DNA of 64,000 bases from Musa acuminata AAA Group. Its lineage: Eukaryota; Streptophyta; Magnoliopsida; Zingiberales; Musaceae. The position numbers and the translations under genes were made by a program. Shown here one piece after another: positions 38,901 through 47,215 of this stretch. The stretch is taken from the NCBI RefSeq assembly GCF_036884655.1, contig NC_088345.1, positions 29,331,001 to 29,395,000 on the forward strand, written 5' to 3'. Below the pieces are notes generated by a model. The model ran no database searches. It was given only the letters and a program-made list of their open reading frames with translations, and was not told where the DNA came from. Position 1 is the stretch's first letter; every line of letters begins with the position of its first letter.

Positions 38901-40021
38901 TCATGTGGTTCATGTATACCAAATATCCCTAAAAAACAAGATGGAAGTGCACCCCACGCAATATATTCAAAGCTCCCCTCACTTGACTGAATCACATTAA
39001 AGAATTCTTCTAGGATACCATGAGATATAGGGTAAAACAGTTCTTTAAGGGGTGCAAACCTCCTAAACCTCCTCAATTTCTCAAAATATGCTGAGTCAGG
39101 TTTATCCAAACATCGTACCTCCAGTAACCTGGTCAAGCAACTAAGCAAGTAATTAGCATAATATCTAGAGATTGGAGGAGCCTGAATAGGAAGAAACCCA
39201 TCAACAGGGTGTTTGAATGGGCGAGCACCAAAATTCAGATCACAACGCTCACCATCAGAAAGAGAAATTGCAGGATAATATCCAATCCCAGGGCTCATTT
39301 TCTGGATCCTGTCAAATGCAACTCCAAGAGAAACCCCATTTCTCAAAAAGGAGACCACATCACTGTCCAAGTCTATGCAACAACCAATGACATCGCCCAC
39401 TACCCACGACTGACCATATGGCATAGGATCTTTGTTCCATTTGCTCACTCTCTTTCCATCAAATGCATATGAATCTTCTGAATCACCCACGCCTTTCCGA
39501 TCTGTAAATGGGCATGAAACAGTAGCCCATCCAAGTTGTTGGATTCCAGAAGTTTCTAACGTCACTTCATACATCCATTTCCCCTTCCATGCACATGCGT
39601 TTGCTCGGGCACTACTGAACACTGTCTGGCTTTCTACAAGCAATGGTTTCCTTATGGTCTTGATATCTCCACGCGTGCTAGCGTTGTCTATGACAACAGC
39701 ATTTGGGGCAGAACCACCGTCAAGAATGGATAGACCATCTCTTTTATAGCAATCAGAATCATTTTCCTGCTGAAATCTTGGCAGTTGTTTGTTCAAGATT
39801 GACCGGATGAAATCAACATCAATTAAACTACTAGAGGGACGAACTGATTTGTGAGGTAGATCAAAAATATGTTCCAGAGTCCTTTCCACCGAATGATCAC
39901 CGATGCTATCACAATAAGAAATCAAGCGGGACTTTTGGGGATTACCTTTTGGTTTATCATCGGATAGTAGAACAGCCAATCCGGAGGATATTCCAATATG
40001 CCTAACACTATCTTCACCCAT
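14693..40021 (-). CDS. RKP: RKP: SPRY-RING E3 ubiquitin-protein ligase (related to KPC1), 10 coding exons
   Basis: Joined exons (minus): 40021-38522, 36984-36157, 35594-35434, 34183-34045, 33949-33866, 31032-30754, 30670-30539, 17616-17417, 16261-16066, 14992-14693. The frame stays open across all joins and gives 1272 residues, close to the ~1280 known for Arabidopsis RKP. A SPRY domain lies at about residues 133-267. A C-terminal C3HC4 RING has ligands C1221, C1224, C1236, H1238, C1241, C1244, C1255 and C1258. The middle is the helical family-specific region. In the family the RING recruits E2-ubiquitin, and Arabidopsis RKP promotes proteasomal loss of CDK inhibitors (KRP/ICK), so a cell-cycle role is expected. 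There is no stop or frameshift, so the gene looks functional despite an 11-kb transposon load in intron 7. I chose the start at 40021 because it opens the conserved MGEDS-type N-terminus. Confidence 0.95.
16066..16261 (-). CDS. RKP: RKP coding exon 9
   Basis: The acceptor is CTACAG|GTCAGT; the first base completes an ATG codon split across the intron. The donor is TTGG|GTTAGA after the conserved YNW. It contains ILAPLVGII and VSMDCPATV, both typical of the family. Confidence 0.92.
16262..17416 (-). other. RKP intron 8
   Basis: GT-AG intron of 1155 bp, AT-rich, with no repeat or coding signal recognised. Confidence 0.8.
17417..17616 (-). CDS. RKP: RKP coding exon 8
   Basis: The acceptor is TCTGCAG-like TTTGCAG|ATTGGT, the donor GACAT|GTAAGT, phase 2. 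It encodes [20 protein letters not shown] through [14 protein letters not shown]. It directly follows the very long intron. Confidence 0.93.
18959..19691 (-). repeat. 3' LTR of chromovirus E (733 bp)
   Basis: It is bounded by the target duplication GAAC on the left and, at 19692, by the polypurine tract (AAGTGGGGGAGAA on the minus strand). It differs from the other LTR by an 11-bp indel and scattered substitutions. Confidence 0.92.
19703..20854 (-). pseudogene. Chromovirus integrase with C-terminal chromodomain
   Basis: 383 open residues: integrase core with D in LDFI, D in SDRDARF and E in DGQTEWIN (the DDE triad), a C-terminal GPF/Y-type region ([20 protein letters not shown]), and a chromodomain near residues 315-375 ([10 protein letters not shown]...ASWEP). 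In chromoviruses the chromodomain steers integration by binding histone marks. The zinc-finger part lies in the preceding frame block (20882-21115), cut off by a stop at about 20882, so this is a fragment of a broken polyprotein even though the core residues survive. Confidence 0.9.
20879..21115 (-). pseudogene. Chromovirus integrase HHCC zinc finger
   Basis: [16 protein letters not shown] followed by [13 protein letters not shown] is the H-H part of the integrase zinc-binding domain; a stop replaces the residue before TCLTCQQ. Between 21116 and 21313 there are further stops. Confidence 0.8.
21314..21784 (-). pseudogene. Chromovirus RNase H segment
   Basis: It starts at [16 protein letters not shown], the connection after RT. 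RNase H motifs follow ([48 protein letters not shown]). It ends at a stop after KQARW, where intact relatives continue. Confidence 0.88.
21788..22966 (-). pseudogene. Chromovirus protease C-terminus and reverse transcriptase
   Basis: RT blocks are in order: [57 protein letters not shown] and the catalytic YLDDIVVYS near 22010-22040. The frame is open for 388 codons and then hits a stop at about 21800, after KVQAVAE, where the family has Trp, so one nonsense mutation separates RT from RNase H. Confidence 0.92.
22973..24398 (-). pseudogene. Chromovirus gag and protease, with stop and frameshift
   Basis: Gag begins [15 protein letters not shown] (24398). It meets a stop at about 24036 and a frameshift near 23840. 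It then continues openly for 288 codons: retrotransposon gag core ([19 protein letters not shown]), a CX2CX4HX4C zinc knuckle ([13 protein letters not shown], near 23330) and the aspartic protease [10 protein letters not shown] near 22985-23020. The coding capacity is lost, but domain order is complete. Confidence 0.9.
24396..24411 (-). other. Primer-binding site of chromovirus E
   Basis: On the minus strand, next to the 5' LTR, it reads TTGTGGTATCAGAGTG, which contains TGGTATCAGAG of the initiator tRNA-Met site. Confidence 0.88.
24412..24931 (-). repeat. 5' LTR of chromovirus E, first segment
   Basis: 520 bp collinear with 18959-19478. It is interrupted at 24931 by the nested element and continues at 29489-29712. 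Confidence 0.9.
24932..25379 (+). repeat. 5' LTR of element D (448 bp)
   Basis: It starts TGTCACGGACAAAC and ends AAGTCTGTGTCA, followed after two bases by the primer-binding site. Confidence 0.93.
25380..29023 (+). other. Element D internal region, non-coding
   Basis: Moderately GC-rich, with short recurring phrases, e.g. CATGGTACCGCAGAGGCGGG at about 27290 and CATGGTACCGCAGAGGTGGG at about 27843, and many GCAGAGG units. The last codon-like stretch before the polypurine tract, [13 protein letters not shown], resembles the end of the chromovirus E polyprotein ([13 protein letters not shown]), so it may be a vestige of pol. Confidence 0.75.
29037..29484 (+). repeat. 3' LTR of element D (448 bp)
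   Basis: Same length as the 5' LTR, with four substitutions seen. It is followed by CTAC and then by the resumed chromovirus LTR. Confidence 0.93.
29489..29712 (-). repeat. 5' LTR of chromovirus E, second segment
   Basis: It resumes at GGCACACGAAAACGG, equivalent to 19479 onward in the other LTR, and ends CGTTCGTGACA before target duplication GAAC. It has 11 extra bases (a GGGCTGTTTTG-type duplication) near 29515-29530. Confidence 0.9.
30539..30670 (-). CDS. RKP: RKP coding exon 7
   Basis: The acceptor is ATGAAG|GTACTA and the donor TATCAG|GTGTGT; 44 codons ending [13 protein letters not shown]. It is the last exon before the 12.9-kb intron with the nested retrotransposons. Confidence 0.93.
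30754..31032 (-). CDS. RKP: RKP coding exon 6
   Basis: The acceptor is TATTAG|GTCACG and the donor TTCCAG|GTTAGA; 93 codons, phase 0. It contains [19 protein letters not shown] and the highly conserved [12 protein letters not shown] and LRLCKGSGF blocks. Confidence 0.94.
31033..33865 (-). other. RKP intron 5 (2.8 kb)
   Basis: AT-rich intron. The only structure noticed is an 85-bp imperfect tandem duplication starting at about 32691 and 32776 (GGATCAGAAT...TCTTCTCCCTTCA). No coding signal was seen. Confidence 0.75.
33866..33949 (-). CDS. RKP: RKP coding exon 5 (28 codons)
   Basis: This short exon reads [20 protein letters not shown] and on to KQGLASF, between acceptor TTGCAG|GTTGAC and donor TCATTT|GTATGT. 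It was located by continuity with the family sequence. Confidence 0.92.
34045..34183 (-). CDS. RKP: RKP coding exon 4
   Basis: The acceptor is CTGCAG|GTACCG; the first base completes the split Trp codon. It encodes [20 protein letters not shown] and continues to PEFYLESL. The donor is CTG|GTAAAT, phase 0. Confidence 0.93.
35434..35594 (-). CDS. RKP: RKP coding exon 3
   Basis: The acceptor is TTGCAG|GCGTTT and the donor GCATG|GTAAGT. It encodes [15 protein letters not shown] through CVRQCA plus two bases of a tryptophan codon (phase 2). The Met-Ser-His-Gln segment is conserved in RKP proteins. Confidence 0.93.
36157..36984 (-). CDS. RKP: RKP coding exon 2 (residues 501-776)
   Basis: The acceptor is TATGCAG|ATTGAG. 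It begins IEEMHQRLC and ends [11 protein letters not shown]. The donor is CAG|GCAAGT, a GC rather than GT donor; only this join keeps the frame into exon 3. Length is 828 bp, phase 0. Confidence 0.93.
37358..37545. repeat. GTACCG-rich insertion in RKP intron 1
   Basis: A GC-richer, compact segment with repeated GTACCG, CGGTAC and GATATG words, ending near GCGAACCATGG, sharply different from the AT-rich intron. Similar words occur at 29739-29765 in intron 7. No coding capacity or clear termini. Confidence 0.5.
38522..40021 (-). CDS. RKP: RKP coding exon 1 (residues 1-500)
   Basis: It carries the N-terminus and the whole SPRY domain (core includes [30 protein letters not shown] and SFLRNG). 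The donor is AACAAG|GTAACT at 38521, phase 0. Confidence 0.95.
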
Positions 40022-40146
40022 GAAGATTCGTACCGAACGGGACTCACTATTTTTTGCTCCCCGAGATTACCAATACATGATCTACCTTGATAAAAACCAT
40101 ATATTTCTTCAACAATATTCCATAATCCGCAACAGAAAACGCTTCA

Positions 40147-40500
40147 ACTGTGAGAAAACCGAAAGGTCAGAGAACGACGACTTAACGCCAACCGAGAAAA
40201 GATAGCAAATGGCATTCGATAATCAAAAATTCATCCTTGAGTTGAAAATCAGTCACGAAACCCATCAATCAAACAATAGGAAGAAAAATCTTTTGAATTC
40301 GGAAAAGTTGAAAAAGAAACACGAAGGATATGGAGGTCGGTTCCAGACAATTAAATAGAATAAGGCGAAGGCTCGAAGAATCGTTCAGCTTAAGAGACGA
40401 ACTTACGTGCGGCGGCGATCCGGCGGCTGATTCCGCGGTTGGAAGGAGGCTAAGGCTTCAAATTCGATCTCCCTCAGATTGGGCGGCGGCGCGTGGTAGT
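40147..40500 (-). promoter_or_regulatory. RKP: RKP 5' UTR with a probable leader intron
   Basis: On the minus strand a strong donor GCAC|GTAAGT (intron from 40406) and an acceptor with pyrimidine tract, TTTTCTCACAG|TTGAAG (intron to 40148), suggest a 259-bp intron in the 5' UTR. The first leader exon would then lie upstream of 40407 and the second at 40147-40022. This is inferred from splice signals only. Confidence 0.5.
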
Positions 40501-40863
40501 TAGGGTTTGCGTATGCCGTCGATGGACGACGAGGAGAATACGAGAGGCGAGAGACGGGTTAAGTTCTCCACCGAGCAAGCACATGTTAAACGAACGTCTT
40601 TTCCTAACCCAGAAAGAAACCAATGGCGACTACCACGCGGGGCCGGCGCTTCGCTGAGGGGGTACATCAGTGGGTTGCTTCTCGGTAAGGTTGATGTAAC
40701 TGTCGTCGCCGACCAATATTAGGGCGCTGACCGGGGCATCAGGGCCCCGGAGTTGAACAACAAAATCGTGTCCATAGTCCGTGTGGAGAGGAAAGGAGAT
40801 CACGTGGCGGATTCGACCGCTCTTTTTTATCTCAACGCCGCGGAAGCGGAGAATTCGCACGTG
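40500..40863 (-). promoter_or_regulatory. RKP promoter region: telo-box and two G-boxes
   Basis: A telo-box (AAACCCTAA on the minus strand) lies at 40500-40508, close to the expected transcript start. CACGTG G-box cores lie at 40801-40806 and 40858-40863. Telo-boxes are common near starts of cell-cycle and housekeeping plant genes. No clear TATA box was seen. An open frame at 40630-40860 (minus) has no recognisable similarity and is not called. Confidence 0.45.
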
Positions 40864-41439
40864 CAGTAAAAGCTCCCTTGCGATCCAACCTCAAAACAAC
40901 ATATAAATAAAATATTTCTCGTGGAGGTCAGCCTGTTTAGGCAATTTACTGATCTCACTATTTATTTTTGACACTAATCAGAATTTACTAAGAATATTTT
41001 TTTTTTTCCGCAAAAATAGATGAGACCCTCACTCGTTTGGTTAAAATAACTTAGTTTTCATTATATGAATTTTTGCATGAACCGATTCGATCGAGTTCAA
41101 CAGAATTGCAGCTTCCCAATATAGTACCTAAATTAGCCCACATTATCGTGTCCTCGTCCAATAAAACATGGAGGGTTGTTGGTCGTCGGACTCTTCATCC
41201 ACACGAGCAAGTAGCCTAAAATTTTGAAAGGGCTATGTTATGATTTTGAACTGAGAGTTGTCCTTGGACACCAATCAATCGAAGCCTTCAATCCGTATTT
41301 GTGGATCGTCAAACTCATCTTCCCCTCCACCTATCACTCCAAAATAGTGGAAAATGTTTCGTCACAGTGTTAAGGTGACAGTTGTGGTCTATCACAGATG
41401 GGATGGCCAAAGCCATCAATCTCCAAGTACTTGGGGAAA

Positions 41440-42205
41440 TTTCTTATTTCGACTAGGTCAAAAGAATTTTTTACCTTTCTTCGTTCTCTTTGAGATTTGT
41501 AGTTTCATTTGAATACTAATACCCGATAAATTATGATATTTTAGATTGAATACTAATACCGGACAAATTATGATATTTTAGATGAGATGAAGAGTTTAAT
41601 TGAAATATATACTTTGTCTCTCCTACTTCTAGGAAGTGATTATAATATAAAGAATATAGGAGAATCTATATTTCGAGTAGGTTAAAATAACTTTAAAACT
41701 TTCTTCTTTCTCTTAGAGATTTTTAATTTCATTTGAATACTAATACCAGACAAATTATGATATTTTAGATGAGATGAAGAGCTTAATTGAAATATATACT
41801 TTGTCTCTCCTACTTCTAGCAAGTGATTATAATATAAAGAATATAGGAAAATCCATATTTCGGGTAGGTTAAAATAATTTTTCAATTTTTTTATTTCTCT
41901 CAGAGATTTTTAATTTCATTTGAATACTAATACCAGACAAATTATGATATTTTAGATGAGATGAAGAGCTTAATTGAAGTATCTGCTTTGTCTCTCCTAC
42001 TTCTATCAAGTGATTATAATATAAAGAATATAGGAAAATCCATATTTCGAGTAGGTCAAAAGAATTTTTAATGTTTCTTCTTTCCCTTAGAGATTTTTAA
42101 TTTCATTTGAATACTAATACTTAACAAATTATGATATTTTAGATGAGATGAAGAGTTTAATTGGAATATATGCTTTGTCTTTCTTACTTGTATAGTATAA
42201 AACCA
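41440..42205. repeat. Tandem satellite, about 187-bp unit, four copies
   Basis: The word TTTCATTTGAATACTAATAC begins at 41503, 41727, 41914 and 42101: spacings 224, 187 and 187. The first interval is longer because a ~39-bp piece (GAATACTAATACC...TATTTTAGAT) is itself doubled at about 41511-41588. Each unit also has CTTTGTCTCTCCTACTTCTA and AATATAAAGAATATAGG. Confidence 0.9.
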
Positions 42206-43744
42206 AATTGAAAGATCTATATTTGCACAATTTCAAACTCATAATTTTGATTTAAGTAAGACATTTGTAATAGATGAAAATAGAAACAGTCATGAGAAGG
42301 TATTTGAACATGAATGGGTCGAGTAAAATATAGCAGAGGAAATCAAACAAAATATCAATCATAATTTGTATACTATCCATGATGTTATTGATGAGCATAT
42401 CCAATTTAATCCATGTATGGTTGAGAATTTCCTATAGGATAAGTTGATGAAAGAATGTGATTTTAACATTAATACTTTAATTTTGTATCTGAATGTAGAT
42501 GAAGTCATCAATGAGTTATACATTCGACAGCTATGAATTTTTGAAAGCTAATTTAATGCGAGACGATAATGTTAAATATAGTAATTTGTTAGTGATATTT
42601 GAAAGATTTACATCCTCATTATTTGTAGATATTTTAAGGTATTTTAAAATTTAAAAGAACTTTGTAAGAATATGTTATAACGAGAAGTTTTGAAATAAAG
42701 ATTGTTATTTATAAAATGATATTTTTGTTCATATAAGTTGTAAGCATGATGTATGGTTAATGATTATGTATTGAAGATAGTTGCTAGTAGATTGAATAGG
42801 CAATTAATCATATGCTCTTATTGTAGGCAATGAAGCATATTCTCCCTTGAACTCAAAAGAGAGCTTCAAGTAGGCGGTGAAGCATACGCTCTCATTATTT
42901 TTTAGAATAATAAGGTTAGTGGAGATCCTCTGTTATAATCAAGCATCTCTTTGAAAAATCTTCGGATGTTGTACTCGAGGAGACTTCACCAAAATTTTTA
43001 CCCGTGAGAGACATTATATTGATATTACACCTTGCGTTGCCAATGCCACTTATAAAATAAGTCCAAACGAACATGACAAGAAACTAAGATAAATGGATAA
43101 ACTTTGAGGGTTTGGTACGAGAAAGTTTAAGTCCTTGTACAGTGCCAACTCTCCTCTTTTAAAAAAAATAAATCATGACGAATGTACACCAAGATTAATC
43201 TTATTAGTGGCTATCATTAAGTCTATATAAGACTTAGAATGAAAAATACTCAAAACAAGAAATGATATCTACGAATGAATGGTAATATCATTTGGTCTCT
43301 CCAATACTCATGTACATTTATGCAATTGCTAAGTCCCAATTTTTTATAACTAAATTAATTAAAAATTTTAAAAATTAATATTATGTTAAATGACGTAGGA
43401 AGCACCTGGACACTAGACTCAATTACTGAAGAGTCAAATGTTGTGTCACAAGTTGAATATCAATTAATAAGATTGGTCAGTGTGTTAGAGATCAGACTTC
43501 ATAGTATAGCGCTAGTCAATTGTGTTGGAGGATTTGACGTGGCATTGAAAGATATGATGTCATGATGAAGTCGACATGACAAAGGATTTGGTGACATACT
43601 AGAGGTTGAAACAAAATATCCAAAGATTAGACAAAATATCCAAAAATTGGATGATATGCCTGTTAGAAAAACTGAAGTCTATATTGTTAGGAAAAAATAA
43701 AATAGAAATTAATTTTTTAAAAATTAATTGGGAGCAAAAACTCA
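42206..43744. other. AT-rich intergenic DNA
   Basis: I see no gene or recognisable element here. Open frames are short and AT-driven. Confidence 0.5.
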
Positions 43745-44683
43745 TTAAATCCGAAAACTACATAAGATGTGAGACGATCTAATATAAGGGAACTCGTATA
43801 TCCCTGATTTGCAAATCCTAGTCCATAAATGAATGAGATTTAGCGTTCTTCTCTCTAGCATGATCCACATGACATATAAAGTGGTGACTCATCTCCTTTC
43901 GCGATGCGTTCTTTTTTTGCTTTCGCGCACCATCTCCACATAGCAGGGTTAGTCCGTCTTACCACTCTCTCACACTAGGAGGCCAGTTAGCTGAGAAAGA
44001 AGCGAGGAGAGAAGGATGGGGAGCGATAGCTAATAGATCCAGCTTTATAACCCTTTTAGTCTCATATCCTTTTTTATAGAGAGCCATTTTTGCTAACCCT
44101 ACTGAATCCTTATCTATTGGGTATTGGATCTTCATCCAATTATCATAACATATTGGATACTAGATCTCCATCCAATTATCCATTGTTTAATAGAAATTGG
44201 ATCTCTATCCAATTATCCACTCTAAGCTCTTATTGGGTCTCATCCAAAAAATCCAATAAAACAAGTGTTTATTGGATATCACATATCCAATCTTCTATTT
44301 GATGTGTCATCCATCATAAGTGTATGATCCTCTTGGCCTAATACTGAGCTAGCCATGAGTTACGTTAGAAAATCTGGACAGGGCATCATATGCATAATAG
44401 AATAATAGAAAAATAAAATCTAGATTTCCAAAAAGAAAAAGATTTTGTCATCATACGAAGATTGGTACGCAAAACAAAATACAAAACTAAAAACTGCATG
44501 TGTCAAGGGAGATTCTATTATGCATCATATGCATAATAGAATAATAGAAAAATAAAATCTAGATTTCCAAAAAGAAAAAGATTTTGTCATCATACGAAGA
44601 TTGGTACGCAAAACAAAATACAAAACTAAAAACTGCATGTGTCAAGGGAGATTTGTTACCTAGGGAGATCGTATATCCCTATA
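43745..44683 (-). repeat. Degenerate Copia family-C LTR fragments with a 139-bp tandem duplication
   Basis: Bases about 43790-44370 follow the family-C LTR (CTCGTATATCCC, TCTCTAGCATGATCCACA, CTTGGCCTAATACTGAGCTAGCCATGAG). Then the LTR start region appears twice in tandem: GCATCATATGCATAATAGAA begins at 44383 and 44522, period 139, almost identical. The SIRE-type LTR at 44684 begins right after ATATCCCTATA of the second copy. Confidence 0.78.
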
Positions 44684-45704
44684 TGTTAGAAAAAGAGTTG
44701 GCACTAAGAGGGGGGGGGGGGGGGGTGGGATGTGAATTAGTGCAGCGGTAAAATACGTCGGTTTCGAAAAATTCTTTCGTATGATAAAAATCGATTTCCG
44801 AAACTTAACTTGAAACACATGAAATGGTTTGCAGTAAAGTAAATGGCAATAATAGAAATGCAAATCAGAGAATACATCAATTTTATAGTGGTTCGGTTGT
44901 CATGACCTACATCCACTTCGTCGATTCCTCTTCCGTCGAGGCCACTGGTATCCACTATCGGTCTTCCTTTAATAGGTGAAGACCAACCACCTTTTACAAC
45001 TTGATTCTCCTTTTACCGGATTCAGGAGATAACCCTTACACCCCCACTTACTCCTCTCTCAAATTATTCTAACACTTAAAACTTTTGAGATGAGTTCACA
45101 CAAGATTGCAGCAATGTTTCTTTCTATTTTTACTCTCAAGTCTTGTGTAACTTAACTAGGGATGAGAGGGGTATTTATAAGCTTCAAGTTGATTCAAACT
45201 TGGAGTCTAAAATTATCTTATCTCGGGTTTCTTAGGTATGGGCAGTACCACTGTCTATGTCAATCTGACACTGACACTGTACTAGGTGGTACCATTGCCC
45301 AATCTGACGGTACCACTGCCTAGCACTCTGCCAGGGGTGGTTCTACCACCTAGACTGGCGGTACCACCGCCTGACACAGTCTCGAAGACTATGCCACGAC
45401 GGTATCACCTCTTAGGGCATTGTTTGAGCCTTTTCATTAGGCCCAACATAGTTCTTACATGGGCTCAACTGACCCCTAATTGGGTTGGTCCAATTCCAAT
45501 CCCAATTATGTGCTAACTATGAATTCTAAGACATTTCCTAAGCTAAACAAGTCCGTAAGTCTAGGTTTCTTCCTGCAAGCTTCCGGCGATCTTTTGGCGA
45601 ACTTCTGACGATCTCTCGGCAATGTTCCAACGGACTCCCGACAAGCTCCTGGACTTCACAACGATCTTCTTAGTGAGTTCCGATGAGCTTCTTTGGCAAG
45701 TTCC
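44684..45704 (-). repeat. 3' LTR of element B, first segment
   Basis: It starts TGTTAGAAAAAGAGTTGGCACTAAG with a 16-base G run (44710-44725). It includes repeated GGTACCACTGCC/GGTGGTACCA units at 45240-45380 and breaks at the Copia target site GTTCC (45700-45704). Confidence 0.85.
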
Positions 45705-47201
45705 TGTTGGGAAATCATAGGGGGGGCGACATCATATGCGCAGCGGAAGAACAAGAAAACAAAAATCCCCGATTCCCAAAAAGATGTTCATCGTCGTGCG
45801 AAGATTGGTGCGCAAAATTCGCAAAAAACACAAAACTGCGTATAGAGATTGTGTTACCTAGGGAGATCGTATATCCCTATTTCCTTGCAGATCCTTAGGA
45901 GAGGGTGAAGGAGGTCAAGCGTCCTCCTCTCTAGCGGTGATCCACACAGCAGGGTTGCGACGACGCTCCTCAAAACTCCAGGCCTACTCTGAGGTGGAGA
46001 GGGAGAGGAGAATAGGAAGGGCAAGCAAAGACTCTAGCCTATGAGGCTGTGAATCCCTCCTATTTATAGAGATCCCGTGTCAAAACCCTAATGGGTCCTT
46101 TCCCTAGTGGGTATTGGATCTGCATCCAATAAGACAAGGGCTCCGTCGGATATCTCATATCCGAACCTCTACTCATCGCAATGCCTACCATATGTGTGTG
46201 ACCCTCTAGGCCCAATATCGAGCTGGCCGTGAGTCATACCTATCAGAACTCCTTCTAACCCAGTGAATTATTATCTCTGTAATAATTCACTCGACTCATC
46301 GACTACGGAAGTACTAGGCCACTACGCCGTAGTCCCCAGACGATACAGGGGAATCCAATCCATTGGACCTGTCTGTCCTCAGTTACCATGTACCTATAGT
46401 CCCTCATCCATCTAATATCCCAGAGACCGTATATCGAGCATGGTGCTGTCAGACCCATACGGTTTCTACTCGAGTCTCGCTCTAATCGGATTCTCCCGGA
46501 GAACTCTTTCTCTCTCAACCCGAATGACCCTGGCCAGGGATTTGTCTGAGCAAGAACACATGGGATATTCCTCTCATGATACCGAGAGTGGATGATTCTC
46601 TATCGACACTCAATAGCCCTCGTAAGGTCGACTACCACTCCCAATGACCAGCTGTACTAGATCTGGGAACAGCCAAACCTATAAGTCTGGTATCAAAGAG
46701 TGGAGCACTCATACAGGACATCCTTGGTGTCTCAAGTCTAAGAACCAGATACACCACTAGGACTACGGAATCGTTGTCTGACAATAAGGTATCATCAACC
46801 ATCCAGCATTCCGTAAGCGGATCAATCAGTGAACTCATTCTCCAATGAGCACCTGTACTGTATCCCTAGTGTCCCTTCACGAGCAGCTATGAGACCAGCT
46901 GCATCCATCATATGGACGGGTATACAGCACACCAGTCTATCCGGTTATCACGATGTCCCTCTCGAGTAACCTATGACCGAGATTATTTAGGATATGTGTT
47001 TAAAGGTGAATCGATCTCATTATCGTGATCTCATCACGATCCGATTCCCATTGCACAAATCCAAGGACATCACAATATATATGCATTTATGCAATAGTTA
47101 TAAAGTGATATACGCCAAAATATAATAAGCAAAAAGATTCTGTATCAAGTCACACGTGCCATCACTCACGTGATTGGCTTGCTGGGCACTTATGACTAGC
47201 A
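45705..47201 (-). repeat. 3' LTR of intact Copia (1497 bp)
   Basis: On the + strand it starts TGTTGGGAAATCATAGG and ends TTATGACTAGCA. It is bordered inside by the polypurine tract ATCTCCCACTTGACC on + (47202-47216, AAGTGGGAGAT in sense). Confidence 0.95.
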
Positions 47202-47215
47202 ATCTCCCACTTGAC

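Noticed and set aside
40507..40860. Short frames on both strands upstream of RKP (a possible divergent gene)
   Set aside because: Under 80 codons, overlapping each other, no family similarity; better read as promoter sequence.
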